Below, piece by piece: positions 35,380 through 45,502 of a DNA stretch of 64,000 nucleotides. The DNA is taken from NCBI GenBank assembly GCA_002355455.1, contig AP017375.1, forward strand, positions 1,674,001 to 1,738,000, written 5' to 3'. The position numbers and the translations under genes are program-made. The notes beneath the pieces were generated by a model. The model had not been told where the DNA came from and searched no databases. It saw only the letters and a program-made list of their open reading frames with translations. This DNA is from Stanieria sp. NIES-3757. Its GTDB lineage: Bacteria; Cyanobacteriota; Cyanobacteriia; Cyanobacteriales; Xenococcaceae. Within the stretch, counting starts at the first letter, position 1. Each line of letters starts with the position of its first letter.

Positions 35380-36399
35380 ATGAAGCTAGCTGCTAATAGT
35401 CGTTTACAATTCACCACCGATCTCAATATTTGTCGTGTTTTAAATGGAATGTGGCAAATGTCTGGCTATCATGGACGAATTAATCCACCCCAAGCAATTC
35501 AAAGTATGTTTCAGTATCTCGATGCTGGTTATACTACTTGGGATTTAGCCGATCATTATGGGCCGGCAGAAGATTTTATTGGTGAATTTCGTCGTCAATT
35601 AAAGGATACTCGCGGACAAGAAGCTTTATCTAATCTTCAGGCTTTTACCAAATGGGTACCTAAACCAACTCCCATGACGAAACAGTTGGTAGCAGATAAT
35701 ATTAATATTTCTCTCAAAAGAATGGATGTCGAGAGTTTAGACTTGCTACAGTTTCATTGGTGGCAATATCGCGATGAAAGTTATTTGGATGCGCTGCAAT
35801 ATTTAGCTGAATTACAACAAGAAGGCAAAATTAAACATCTAGCTTTAACTAATTTTGATACAAAACATTTAAAAATTATCACTGAAGCTGGGATTAAAAT
35901 AGTTTCTAATCAAGTTCAATTTTCAGTCGTAGATCGCCGTCCTCAAGTCGAAATGATTGAATTTTGTCGGCAACATAAGATTCAACTACTTGCTTACGGA
36001 ACGTTATGCGGAGGTTTGGTTAGCGAAAAGTATTTAGGTCCCAGAGAACCGCAAATTTTCCAACTTAATACGGCAAGTCTGAAGAAATATAAAAATATTA
36101 TTAATGCCTGGGGAAGTTGGAATTTATTTCAAGAATTATTAACTAATCTGAAAAAAATTGCCGATAAACATCAAGTTAGTATTGCTAATGTTGCTGTGCG
36201 TTATATTTTAGAACAACCTACTGTAGCAGGAACTATTGTTGGGGCAAGACTAAGTATTTCTGAACATCTGGAAGATAATGCTAAGGTATTTGATTTCAAT
36301 CTTGATCGCGAAGATTATCAAAAGATCGATGCAGTCTCTCAGAAAGCAAGAAATTTACATCAATTAATTGGTGATTGTGGTGATGAATATCGCAGATAA
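35380..36399 (+). CDS. Aldo/keto reductase
   Basis: 339-residue NADPH-dependent (beta/alpha)8 oxidoreductase. Catalytic tetrad positions are visible: Asp and Tyr in YTTWDLADHYGPAE, Lys in AFTKWVPK, and His in LLQFHWWQYRD. Cofactor-side motifs include IKHLALTNFDTKHLK, IVSNQVQFSVVDRRP and the late segment VAGTIVGARLSISEHLEDN. Substrate is unknown. The gene is alone between a repeat spacer and the CcmS-like gene. The conserved Pfam-type order leaves little doubt on family. Confidence 0.92.
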   Translation: MKLAANSRLQFTTDLNICRVLNGMWQMSGYHGRINPPQAIQSMFQYLDAGYTTWDLADHYGPAEDFIGEFRRQLKDTRGQEALSNLQAFTKWVPKPTPMTKQLVADNINISLKRMDVESLDLLQFHWWQYRDESYLDALQYLAELQQEGKIKHLALTNFDTKHLKIITEAGIKIVSNQVQFSVVDRRPQVEMIEFCRQHKIQLLAYGTLCGGLVSEKYLGPREPQIFQLNTASLKKYKNIINAWGSWNLFQELLTNLKKIADKHQVSIANVAVRYILEQPTVAGTIVGARLSISEHLEDNAKVFDFNLDREDYQKIDAVSQKARNLHQLIGDCGDEYRR

Positions 36400-36483
36400 A
36401 TAAATTTTAAACTTTATCTATTCATTGCTATCAACCAAAAGCAGCCATCACTGATTTTCACAACTTAAACAGGAATACTATAG

Positions 36484-36918
36484 ATGATTAGGTTCGGTAA
36501 TAATCCAGAAAATACAGCCCAAGATACATGGAGAGGACAATTAGATGCCTTTGTGCAAACTAACCAACAAAAACTAGCTGCTTTGGCGTGGGGATTACAG
36601 CAAGAATGGAACGATTCGGATCGGACTTTAGGAATCGATCTTAAACCCACTCCTCATTTTGTGGCTTGTTCGAGATCGGCAATCGAACAATTAAATCAAA
36701 ATACTAATGGACATCTTCAAGAAATTTTGGGATTAATTGATGGTTACAAACCAGAAGAAGAAGTTTTAATAATTGTGATTGGTGATGGACAAATCAAATT
36801 GATTCATTTTCAACCTCAACCATCTCCACCTGTTTGTTTTGCTAATTCATCAGAAAATCTTGATACTTTAATCGAAGATTTATCAGCAGCTTTAGCGCAA
36901 AAAGTATCTCTAACTTAA
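36484..36918 (+). CDS. Conserved cyanobacterial protein, possible CcmS-like carboxysome chaperone
   Basis: 144 residues, soluble, no signal. Conserved-looking blocks are QLDAFVQTNQQKLAALAWGL, TLGIDLKPTPHFVACSR, LQEILGLIDGYKPEEEVLI and GDGQIKLIHFQPQPSPP. From memory this matches the small cyanobacterial family named CcmS, reported as an assembly chaperone for the beta-carboxysome shell. I cannot verify that by search, and no ccm gene is in the window, so treat the name as tentative. It is convergent with the GGDEF-EAL gene. Confidence 0.5.
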   Translation: MIRFGNNPENTAQDTWRGQLDAFVQTNQQKLAALAWGLQQEWNDSDRTLGIDLKPTPHFVACSRSAIEQLNQNTNGHLQEILGLIDGYKPEEEVLIIVIGDGQIKLIHFQPQPSPPVCFANSSENLDTLIEDLSAALAQKVSLT

Positions 36919-36938
36919 ATAGGTAGAATAATCATACT

Positions 36939-39164
36939 TTAGCTCATGGCAAACATAGCGCGATCGCGTCCTTGCGCTTTAGCTTCGTATAGTGCTTTGT
37001 CGGCAAAAGCAATTAACAATTCTGGTGAACCTTCTGGAGTAGGAGTCATCGTAAAAACGCCCAAGCTCATCGTTACATATTCACAGACTGTTGATTTATG
37101 ATGAGCAATTTTGAGACTTTTGACTTTAGAGCGAATTTTGTTAGCGATTTCTAGTGCTTTTTCCCCATCAGTATTAGGTAAAATTATGGCAAACTCTTCT
37201 CCACCGTAACGAGCAACCAAATTATGATCATCTTCCATAGCTGCTTCGATTGCCAAAGCTACTTGCTGTAAACAATGATCTCCAATTGGATGACCATAAG
37301 TATCGTTATAGAATTTGAAATAATCAACATCACACAAAATCAGAGACAAAGGAGAATTTTCTTTTCTCAAAATTTGCCATTGTTGTAATAAATATTCATC
37401 AAAACGACGACGATTAGCTAGTTGAGTTAAACTATCTAAAATTGTTAGTCTTTCTAATTCTTGATTAGCTTGATGGAGAGCAGCTTCAATTTTCTGGCGA
37501 TCGCTAATTTCTTTATGTAACTGTAGTTCAACCAAATCTGCGTGTTCGGTAGCTGTTTCCAGCATAATTTCTAAGTCAGCTTTTTCCTGTTTTAATTCTT
37601 CTAGTTCTTGTCGTAAATATTCTATTTGCAAATGCATTTGCTCTTTGGCAATTTGTTCTTCTAAACTATTAGTAGAATTGTTAGAGTTATTCAAATTTAC
37701 AGTAGCTAATTCACTAATAATTAAAGCTTCAATAGCTTTGCTATCTAAAGGTTTAGAAAAAAAGTATCCTTGACCATATTCACATTTGAGAACTTTAAGT
37801 TGAGCTAGCTGATTAACCGTTTCAATTCCTTCTGAAATTACATCCATGCCTAAATTACGAGCTAAATTAACAATTGCTCGAATAATTCCTAGTTTTTCAC
37901 TACTTGCTTCCATCGAATTAACAAAGGAACGGTCAATCTTTAAAGTAGTAAAAGGAAACATATGTAAATAACTTAATGAAGAGTAACCCGTTCCAAAATC
38001 ATCCAAAGAAAACTCAATTCCTAAGTTTTTTAGCTCTCTAAGTATGGCAATAGTAGCTTGAGAATCTTCAATTAAACAACTCTCTGTAATTTCTAGCTTT
38101 AGGTTATTAGGAGTAATGCCAGTTTCTTCTAAAATTCTTTTTACTTGTCCAACAAAATTATTGGGTGCCAACTGTTTTCCTGAGATATTCACGCTCATCT
38201 TCCAATCAGCAAGTTCGGGAAACTTTAATTGCCAAGTACGCATTTGCAGACACGCTTCTTTGAGTACCCATAAACCAAGAAAAATAATCAATCCCATTTC
38301 TTCGGCTAAAGGAATAAATTCTTGCGGAGCAACTAAACCACGTACTGGATGCCGCCAACGGACTAAAGCTTCAAAGCCATTAATTCTTTTAGTAGTTAGA
38401 GAAACAATTGGTTGATAATGTAGCTCAAATTCTTGACGAGCAAGTGCTAAACGCAAATCATTTTTTAATTGCAATAGACTTATGGCATGAACATGCATCG
38501 TCCGATTAAAAATCTGGTAATAACTATGAGCATTTTTTTTCACATGAGTTATAGCTAATTCTGCATCTCTGAGAATTTCTTCTGGCTCTGTATAATCTTC
38601 AGTATTTAAGGCAATACCAATGCTAGTATCAACAAATATTTCATAACCATTCAGTGTAAAAGGAATCAAAAGTTCGTGATAGATTCTTTCGGCAATATCA
38701 ATAGCATCATTGAAATTTTGAAGATCTTCTAATAAAATAACAAACTCATCACTACCTAAACGAGCAATTAGATCTTCTTCTCGCAGACAAGCCTTCAATT
38801 TTTGAGAGATTGCGATTAACAATTCATCTCCTAATTTTCTGCCCAAACTACTATTAATTGTCTTAAAACGATTTATATCTATAACTAAAACAGCAAAAAC
38901 GTAGTCTTTTTGTTCTTTAGCTAAATTAATTGCTTGTTGAATATATTTAAATAATAAATTATGATTGGGTAACCCTGTTAAGTCATCATAAAAAGCACTA
39001 TCTAGTAATTTATTTGATGTTTTTTTAAATAAACGTTCGGCTGCTTTGTTAAAAAATAAACAGTTTTCATATTGATCTAATATAATTACAGCATCATCAA
39101 TAGTTTTTAGTTTGGAAATCAATCCTGAATTAATTTCAGACTGTTTAATATGATTTTGATACAT
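36939..39164 (-). CDS. c-di-GMP signalling protein: PAS-GGDEF-EAL-coiled coil-GGDEF
   Basis: 741 residues. Order: a short PAS-like start (AVIILDQYENCLFFNKAAER); GGDEF domain 1 with GSDEF at its active site (ARLGSDEFVILL) preceded by an RxxD-type inhibitory site (REED); an EAL phosphodiesterase domain with FEALVRWRHP, LEITESCLI, LDDFGTGYSSLSYL, LKIDRSFV and ISEGIETVNQL, all intact; a coiled coil (about 500-560); and a second GGDEF domain with canonical GGEEF (ARYGGEEFAIIL) but DDHN where RxxD would be. The protein can probably both make and break c-di-GMP, tuning adhesion or motility. No membrane segment, so cytosolic. Confidence 0.92.
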   Translation of the reverse strand: MYQNHIKQSEINSGLISKLKTIDDAVIILDQYENCLFFNKAAERLFKKTSNKLLDSAFYDDLTGLPNHNLLFKYIQQAINLAKEQKDYVFAVLVIDINRFKTINSSLGRKLGDELLIAISQKLKACLREEDLIARLGSDEFVILLEDLQNFNDAIDIAERIYHELLIPFTLNGYEIFVDTSIGIALNTEDYTEPEEILRDAELAITHVKKNAHSYYQIFNRTMHVHAISLLQLKNDLRLALARQEFELHYQPIVSLTTKRINGFEALVRWRHPVRGLVAPQEFIPLAEEMGLIIFLGLWVLKEACLQMRTWQLKFPELADWKMSVNISGKQLAPNNFVGQVKRILEETGITPNNLKLEITESCLIEDSQATIAILRELKNLGIEFSLDDFGTGYSSLSYLHMFPFTTLKIDRSFVNSMEASSEKLGIIRAIVNLARNLGMDVISEGIETVNQLAQLKVLKCEYGQGYFFSKPLDSKAIEALIISELATVNLNNSNNSTNSLEEQIAKEQMHLQIEYLRQELEELKQEKADLEIMLETATEHADLVELQLHKEISDRQKIEAALHQANQELERLTILDSLTQLANRRRFDEYLLQQWQILRKENSPLSLILCDVDYFKFYNDTYGHPIGDHCLQQVALAIEAAMEDDHNLVARYGGEEFAIILPNTDGEKALEIANKIRSKVKSLKIAHHKSTVCEYVTMSLGVFTMTPTPEGSPELLIAFADKALYEAKAQGRDRAMFAMS

Positions 39165-39823
39165 GAATTTAGCCTAAAATTTGTAAAAAAAAATATCAAT
39201 AAATTATGGCTAGCTAATTTTAGAAATGTTTTTTGTTTTTGCAATAGATGGTTTGATTTTTAGTATTTTAAAAAATAAAAAATAAAATTAAATCTAATTT
39301 ATCCTCTTACTATAGTTGATTATTTTCTGCTTACAAAATCCATTTTAAAATAAGTTGCACCAAGTATTTTATATATCTAAACTGACAAAAAACTATACTT
39401 GATAACCACTGGAAAACCACTGATTATTAGGAAAAATACTATAAAGTTATCAATAACTTTTTAGCAGTATAAAAGTAACTTATTTAAAGCTAATCTAAAG
39501 CAAGCTGATTGAAGATCTAAATAAATGTCAATTTTCCTACAGCCTCTGTCTGCAAAACAAGTTGAGAAAAATACGGAGTTTACACCTAATTAATCTATTT
39601 CTACATTGTCTAACAGTCTCGACTTGAGATATTTTACTAAGCGCGATCGCAGATGCGCCTCGGCTCGGCCGAGATCGCGCCTAGTCTAGTCACAACTGAA
39701 TAAATTACTATTCCATAATTTCCAGGAAAAGTTTTCTTGAGAAGATTGGGTAATGCCACAAAATTGATTGCTTGGTGATATCGTAATTGATATTCAAAAC
39801 CTCAATTAAATTTTCGATCATCA
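39165..39823. other. AT-rich intergenic region with one palindromic element
   Basis: 659 bases between the GGDEF-EAL gene (minus) and the serine-hydrolase gene (plus). Mostly AT-rich with no convincing frame. It holds a 40-base GC-rich palindrome at 39641-39680. Promoters for both flanking genes should lie here. Confidence 0.6.
39641..39680. repeat. Palindromic element bounded by GCGCGATC/GATCGCGC
   Basis: An 8-base inverted repeat (39641-39648 with 39673-39680) encloses a GC-rich centre with its own small inverted repeat (TCGGCTCGGCCGA). It is one of the GCGATC-bounded elements scattered through the window. Confidence 0.65.
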
Positions 39824-40756
39824 ATGACTTTTTATCATCAGGATGAGCAGTTAAATCAACTAGGTAATCAAATTCTCGATTTGATTTGGCAAGGGTTTCC
39901 CGAACTTAGCCAAACTCAGATTGCATTAACCTGGATTGTTTACGATCCGCCAGTAATTGTGAATACTGGTGGTGCTTTGTCTCCTGAAGAATTTTGGCAA
40001 TATCCTCTCCGTGGCTTTGGTTATCGTGCTAGGGAAAGAATTTATCCTGCTAGTTTGGTCAAATTATTTTATTTGGTAGCAATTGAAGAATGGCTTAATA
40101 ATGGCATGATTGCTAGTTCGCCAGAGACGGAAAGAGCAATTCAAGATATGATTGTCCTTTCTAGTAATGATGCTACTAGTTTAATTGTAGATTTACTGAC
40201 TGGGACAACTAGCGGTCCAGAATTATCTGCGGGACCTTTCGCTACTTGGAAACATCAACGCAATATTGTTAATCGCTATTTTTCCTCTCTTGGTTGGCAA
40301 GAGTTAGAAAATATTAATGTCAATCAAAAAACCTGGGGTGATGATGCTTATGGTCGAGAAAGGGCGTTTTTAGGGGAATTACGAGAAAATCGCAATATGT
40401 TAACTAGTGACGCGATCGCCAGATTGCTGCATAGTATTGTTGGTGGGGTAGCAGTTTCTAGTCAGCGATCGCAAAAAATGATGTCTCTGCTTAAACGCAG
40501 CCTCAATCCAGATGAATTTGTCATTAGTGATGGAGAAAACCAAATAACTGGCTTTTTGGGGGAAATTTTACCAAATAATTCCCAATTATGGTCAAAAGCA
40601 GGTTGGACTAGTCAAGTTCGCCATGATGCTGCTTATATTGAAATTCCCGAATTGCAACCTTATTTGTTGATTGTGTTAACCGAGAGCCAAAATAAAGCGA
40701 TTTTACCGTTTATCTCTCAAGCTGTAATTGAAGCTATGAAACAAATATCAGTTTAG
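39824..40756 (+). CDS. Class A beta-lactamase/penicillin-binding-fold serine hydrolase
   Basis: 310 residues. The nucleophile motif SxxK is Ser77-Leu-Val-Lys80 (YPASLVKLFYL), the second motif is S113-S-N-D in VLSSNDATS, and KAG in LWSKAGWTSQ replaces KTG. This is the fold of class A beta-lactamases and related peptidases. No signal peptide is evident, which is odd for a cell-wall enzyme, so it may act in the cytosol or use another route. Actual beta-lactamase activity is unproven; the Glu166-type omega loop cannot be assigned with confidence. Confidence 0.8.
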   Translation: MTFYHQDEQLNQLGNQILDLIWQGFPELSQTQIALTWIVYDPPVIVNTGGALSPEEFWQYPLRGFGYRARERIYPASLVKLFYLVAIEEWLNNGMIASSPETERAIQDMIVLSSNDATSLIVDLLTGTTSGPELSAGPFATWKHQRNIVNRYFSSLGWQELENINVNQKTWGDDAYGRERAFLGELRENRNMLTSDAIARLLHSIVGGVAVSSQRSQKMMSLLKRSLNPDEFVISDGENQITGFLGEILPNNSQLWSKAGWTSQVRHDAAYIEIPELQPYLLIVLTESQNKAILPFISQAVIEAMKQISV

Positions 40757-40888
40757 TTGTCTGCTTAATTCAAGGTTGGCGATAATTTTACTAGGAATTA
40801 GTGATCGATTAAATTAAGAGCATTGCAGTAGCACTATAGTGAAGCAGTGTCATTTTGAGTTTAATTGTCCTTCACTAATTGAGATGCG

Positions 40889-43800
40889 ATGCTTTGTTTA
40901 ACTCTTCCTGGTGAATCGATGTTTGTCTATCGTAGTGTTCAGTTTGAGCGACAACTTAGTAGATATCACAGCTTGTCATTACAAGTTGACCGTCTTTGCC
41001 AAGAAATAGAGCAAATGAGCCTTAATGACGCACAAACTAGATTTGAGCGGATTTATCCCTATCTCAAACGCAAAGAAGGTAATTTTCGCTTGATTGCACG
41101 GATTTATTCTTTAGAAACTGAAAGAGTGTTGGCGTGGCTAACTGTGTTTTCACGAGGTTCTAGGGAATATGACTTTTTTTTACGGGAAAGAGAAAATTAT
41201 GCTGATGGTTCTTTGGAAGGGGGATTAGAACAATCAATTAGACAATGGCTGAAGGCAGAAAAAGCAAAAGCAAAACCGATTACAACTACTTCTCCTCATC
41301 TACCTGAAAATTTACTAACTTGGTTTAAACCTCCCCGATGGGATTTGGATACCGATAGCAGTGTGATCTACGAAAGTGAAATTTGGTTTGAGCGATTTAG
41401 TCAAAAGGAAATCTTTGCTCACAGTTCAATTTATTATCAAATTATTGCCAAAATTGTTGATAATTTTGCCACAATTGGCGAAGCAACCCCATGGCAACAT
41501 CTAAAAATTTATGGTCAAGAGGATAAATATGTTTTATTTAGTCTTTTAACATTTATTGATTACCTGCCACAACAAATTGTTTTTTTAATTGCACCTTTTA
41601 ATCATCATCCTTCTGAGCGAGAATTAGCTGAAATTGTAGATGCTTTAAACGTTAGAGGTAATGGAGGAAACTGGTGGGAAAATACCAACAATTTTTCGCT
41701 GGAAATTTTAACTAATATTGCTAAACGTACTTATCCTAGTTACTTGCTAGCTGTGCAAGAAATGTGGTTAGCTATTCAACAAGGTAATGGAGTTAATTTA
41801 GCTCTTTCTGCGGAAGAAAAAGCTATTCTTCATTCTGTTTCAACTACTAAAACTTTACCCTTATTTTTAAATGGTAGAGCGGGAAGCGGTAAGTCTACCA
41901 TGTTATTTTATTTATTTGCTGACTACTGCGATCGCCATATTAAAGAATGTTATAAACACAAACGAAACCTTTATGAAAAACCCCATCCTTTATTTCTTAC
42001 TTATAATCGTGGCGTTGCAGAATTAGCTAGAAGTAAAGTTTTTTCTTTATTAGAGTCTAACTATCGTTTTTTAGCAGCCCGTAACGAGTTAAAACAAATC
42101 CCTAATATCAGTCCTTTTTTTCAAACTTTTAGATCTTTTTTACTTAACTTATTGCCAACTGAAACAAGAATTTTATTTCGGGAAGACAATTATATTTCTT
42201 TTCATCGATTTCGCCAATTGTGTCGTCGTAGTTGGCGTAGTTATACTCCAGAAAAGTGCTGGTTAGCTATTCGTACTTTTATTAAAGGTTATTATTTAGA
42301 CGAACGCGATCAATATTTTACTGATGAAGATTATCAAGAAATTCCTAAGAAAGAAAAAAGCCTTTCTGTAGCAGAATTTCAACAAATTTATCGTTATGTT
42401 TGGCGATGGTATCAAAACTATACTAAAGAAAATCAACTGTGGGACGATCAAGATTTAATTCGTCAAGTTTTACAACTTAAATGTTATCGTCCTGAATATA
42501 CAGCTATTTTTTGTGATGAAGCTCAAGATTTTACTCGATTAGAATTAAAACTAATCATGGGAATTTCGGTTTTTTCTTGTTACGATTTAGAACAAGAACA
42601 GTTTATTGATAGTTTTCCTTTCGCTTTTGCTGGCGATCCGCTTCAAACTCTTAATCCTACTGGCTTTCGTTGGGAAAGTTTACAAGCAGCTTTTTACAAT
42701 GAAATTCTCTCTATTTTAACGCCAACTAAAAAACTTCCTCTTGATAAACATTTTACTGAATTAAAATGTAATTATCGTTCTGTAGCTTCGATTGTTGGGT
42801 TAAGTAATTTAATTCAATTGTGGCGTAAATTTCTATTTAATTATAGTGAGATTAAACCCCAACAAGCAAGAAAATTTAGTCAATTTGTTCCCCAGAAATT
42901 TATTATCGATCAAAATATTTCAATTGCAGCTATTCAACCTTTATTAAAAGACACTTTAATTTTGATTCCTTGGGATGAAGGTGGGGAAAAAGATTTTGTT
43001 TTACAAGATGAGATTTTAAGTAAATTATTAACAGAAGAAAATCAAGAAGAAATCCCTTGGAATATTTTAAGTACTACTTCTGCTAAAGGTTTAGAATTTA
43101 AACAAGTTATTCTCTACAAATTTGGTGAATGTTGTCCGCGAGGACTTTGGCAACTTAAAACCGAACCAAAAGAAGAAGAAAAATATTTTTTAAATAAACT
43201 ATATGTTGCAGTGTCACGCGCCACCGAACGTTTATTTATTATTGATTCTCCAAGAGGTGAAGAAAAACTCTGGCAATATGCAAGCGATCGCAATTTTTTG
43301 GCAGAATTTTTAAACTTAATTGATCGTTCAAAAACAAAACTTGAGTGGCAACAACAAATTCAATTAGTTGAGGTAGGAACTAATCCGCAAATTATTGCTA
43401 CGGATGATTTAGAATCTTTAGCTCAAACTTTTAAACAAGATGGTTTAAATACTGAAAATCCTGAGTCTTTAAAACGTGCTTATCAAGCTTATCAACAACT
43501 TGGTAATCATTATCAAGCGACACTTTGTTTGGCATGGTCATTAAAATTTAATAGCAGTTTTATTCAAGCAGGACAACATTTTTTAGCTTTAAAAGATTTA
43601 TTTGAAGCTTGTGATTGTTTTTGGCTGGGAATGGCTTGGCAACAATTATTACAATTATTATCTTCTCAAGAAAATCAAGATAAAAATTTATCCAAATATC
43701 AAGCTTTAATTCCTCTAATTGATTTTTTAGCTGTGGATAATATTTTAGTTAAAACTAATTCTAAAGTAATTAAATTAGCCACTTTTTTAAATTTTACCGA

Positions 43801-44656
43801 GTTTTTAGCAAGCGAACTGCAACAACCTAAGCTGCCAGATTATTTTTATACAACTCAAGGGCAAATTGCTTTCAACAAATACCAAACTATAATTCATATT
43901 TTACTCGAACAAAATTATCCTTTTTCTTTACCGCAATGGCAACAAATAGGAACGGTTTTAGCTAGTCATGGTGAGTTTAGTAATCAGGAAACCAAGAAAT
44001 ATGCAGCAGAATGTTTTTATCGAGGAAAAAATTATGCTTTAGCCATAAAATTTTGGGAAAAAATTTTTAATAACTGCCCAGATAAATCTTATGAAACTAA
44101 ATATTATTTCGCTAAAGCTAAAGTTGTCGGACTTCCTCAAGGAATTGAATATTTAGCCAAAGCTCAGGCACATAAAATAATTATTTATCTATGGATTAAA
44201 TCAGGAAAACCTCAAGAAGAATTATGGTTAAAACATCTTGCTCCTGCCTTAGAAACTCTTCAATATTGGAATCAAGCTTTAATAGTTTATTGCTGGCTAG
44301 ATAATGTTAAAAAAGTTCAGGCTTGCTGGAAATTAATTAGTAAAGATACTCAATCGATAACCTTATTTAAAAAACTACTGAAATATTATATTTCTCATCA
44401 ATATTGGCAAGAAGCGATCGCAACTATTACAACCGATTTAAATCCAGAAATTGCTCAAACTCCTTTAAAATATTATTTTGTTTATCTTTTATCTAAATCT
44501 CAATTAATCCCAAACCAACTAAATAAAAACCAACAAAAACTATATCTTGATTTTATTCAACAAAACATTATCAATAATTCTCATTGGCAAAAATATCTTT
44601 TAAGCGAACAAATCAGAATAACTTTAGAAAAAATTGGTTATTTATCTTCAAGCTGA
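40889..44656 (+). CDS. Large UvrD/Rep-like (SF1) helicase-type ATPase with helical-repeat tail
   Basis: 1255 residues. After an unfamiliar N-terminal domain (about 1-310), SF1 motifs appear in order: Walker A NGRAGSGKST (about 327-336), Walker B FCDEAQDFT (about 540), motif III FAGDPLQTLNPTGFRW, motif IV-like LKCNYRSVASIVGL, motif V STTSAKGLEFKQVIL, and motif VI YVAVSRATERLFI. The ATPase is thus probably active. Residues about 850-1250 are alpha-helical repeats resembling TPR. The start is uncertain: ATG 40889 or ATG 40919 (MFVYRSVQFERQL). It resembles stand-alone UvrD-like proteins of unknown role, including the TRANK1 type. It is transcribed alone. It could act in DNA repair, RNA handling or defence. 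Confidence 0.8.
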   Translation: MLCLTLPGESMFVYRSVQFERQLSRYHSLSLQVDRLCQEIEQMSLNDAQTRFERIYPYLKRKEGNFRLIARIYSLETERVLAWLTVFSRGSREYDFFLRERENYADGSLEGGLEQSIRQWLKAEKAKAKPITTTSPHLPENLLTWFKPPRWDLDTDSSVIYESEIWFERFSQKEIFAHSSIYYQIIAKIVDNFATIGEATPWQHLKIYGQEDKYVLFSLLTFIDYLPQQIVFLIAPFNHHPSERELAEIVDALNVRGNGGNWWENTNNFSLEILTNIAKRTYPSYLLAVQEMWLAIQQGNGVNLALSAEEKAILHSVSTTKTLPLFLNGRAGSGKSTMLFYLFADYCDRHIKECYKHKRNLYEKPHPLFLTYNRGVAELARSKVFSLLESNYRFLAARNELKQIPNISPFFQTFRSFLLNLLPTETRILFREDNYISFHRFRQLCRRSWRSYTPEKCWLAIRTFIKGYYLDERDQYFTDEDYQEIPKKEKSLSVAEFQQIYRYVWRWYQNYTKENQLWDDQDLIRQVLQLKCYRPEYTAIFCDEAQDFTRLELKLIMGISVFSCYDLEQEQFIDSFPFAFAGDPLQTLNPTGFRWESLQAAFYNEILSILTPTKKLPLDKHFTELKCNYRSVASIVGLSNLIQLWRKFLFNYSEIKPQQARKFSQFVPQKFIIDQNISIAAIQPLLKDTLILIPWDEGGEKDFVLQDEILSKLLTEENQEEIPWNILSTTSAKGLEFKQVILYKFGECCPRGLWQLKTEPKEEEKYFLNKLYVAVSRATERLFIIDSPRGEEKLWQYASDRNFLAEFLNLIDRSKTKLEWQQQIQLVEVGTNPQIIATDDLESLAQTFKQDGLNTENPESLKRAYQAYQQLGNHYQATLCLAWSLKFNSSFIQAGQHFLALKDLFEACDCFWLGMAWQQLLQLLSSQENQDKNLSKYQALIPLIDFLAVDNILVKTNSKVIKLATFLNFTEFLASELQQPKLPDYFYTTQGQIAFNKYQTIIHILLEQNYPFSLPQWQQIGTVLASHGEFSNQETKKYAAECFYRGKNYALAIKFWEKIFNNCPDKSYETKYYFAKAKVVGLPQGIEYLAKAQAHKIIIYLWIKSGKPQEELWLKHLAPALETLQYWNQALIVYCWLDNVKKVQACWKLISKDTQSITLFKKLLKYYISHQYWQEAIATITTDLNPEIAQTPLKYYFVYLLSKSQLIPNQLNKNQQKLYLDFIQQNIINNSHWQKYLLSEQIRITLEKIGYLSSS

Positions 44657-45502
44657 AAATTTTTAAAGAGGAAACCTCAGAGTCCCCCAATGTCAAAAGC
44701 TAGTCCTTCCAAAGGGCAAAAGTTATTTTCATGATTGATTTATGATTACTATATAGAACCCATTTGGTATCTTTTTTATTGAAAATAGACTATTCAGAAA
44801 GCGCGAACATTAAGCAACTTAACTTCAAAATAGGTGTTTCAGAAATATTGATTGATATAATGGCTATACCGAGAAAGATTAAAGCTTGTGGTTATAGTCA
44901 GAGATCTCAAATGGTTTGTATAGCATTACGACAAAACATTAAAACATTTACCCTTTCCCTTTTACCTGTCGAGCAATAAAAATCATAGTCTAGCTATTTC
45001 TGTATTTAAAGATACATTTTTAAACTTTTGAACAAAAAAATCCAATTAAATTTATATTTTCGTAAGATTTGCTACAAAATTAACCTGCCACTTTTTCAAT
45101 GAAGCGTTATACTATCTTTCGGTTAGTGAACAGAAAACCAAATTAAAACAAAACTAGGCTTAATTAGTTAACTAATTGAGCTTAAATTCAAGCTGTAGTT
45201 ACTGTTGTAAAAACCTAATCAAAATCACATCAAACCTTATCCGAATCTTCAATTAAACTTTATTGAGATTCAGTAAGATTGCTAATGTCATTGTTTTTTA
45301 TGTCAGACAGAATCATAGCTAAGGAAGTCTATTTGAATCATTATTTTAATGCTTAAACTGCATTATCAAAATCCAGGAACTTTACTTATTTGTTATTAAT
45401 CAAATTAGAGGGCATGAATTAAGAAAAACCAACGTAATAAATAAATGAGGGTAGCTACATCAGAGCGACCCTACCAACTGAGTAAATTAGAGTTCGTTAA
45501 TC
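44657..45502. other. Long AT-rich intergenic region
   Basis: 846 bases between two plus-strand genes. A 71-codon frame (44764-44979, TTG start, IMAIPRKIKACGYSQRSQM) has no ribosome site and no recognised family, so I do not call it. A small hairpin (GAGGAAACCTC) follows the helicase-like gene near 44668. The remainder is AT-rich and probably includes the leader and promoter of the next gene. Confidence 0.55.

Noticed and set aside
39824-40756. Calling the serine hydrolase an antibiotic-resistance beta-lactamase
   Set aside because: SxxK, SND and KAG are present but no signal peptide or clear omega-loop glutamate; the fold is shared with peptidases.
44764-44979. 71-codon plus-strand frame
   Set aside because: TTG start, no ribosome site, no recognised family and AT-rich composition like the spacer; kept only as part of the intergenic entry.
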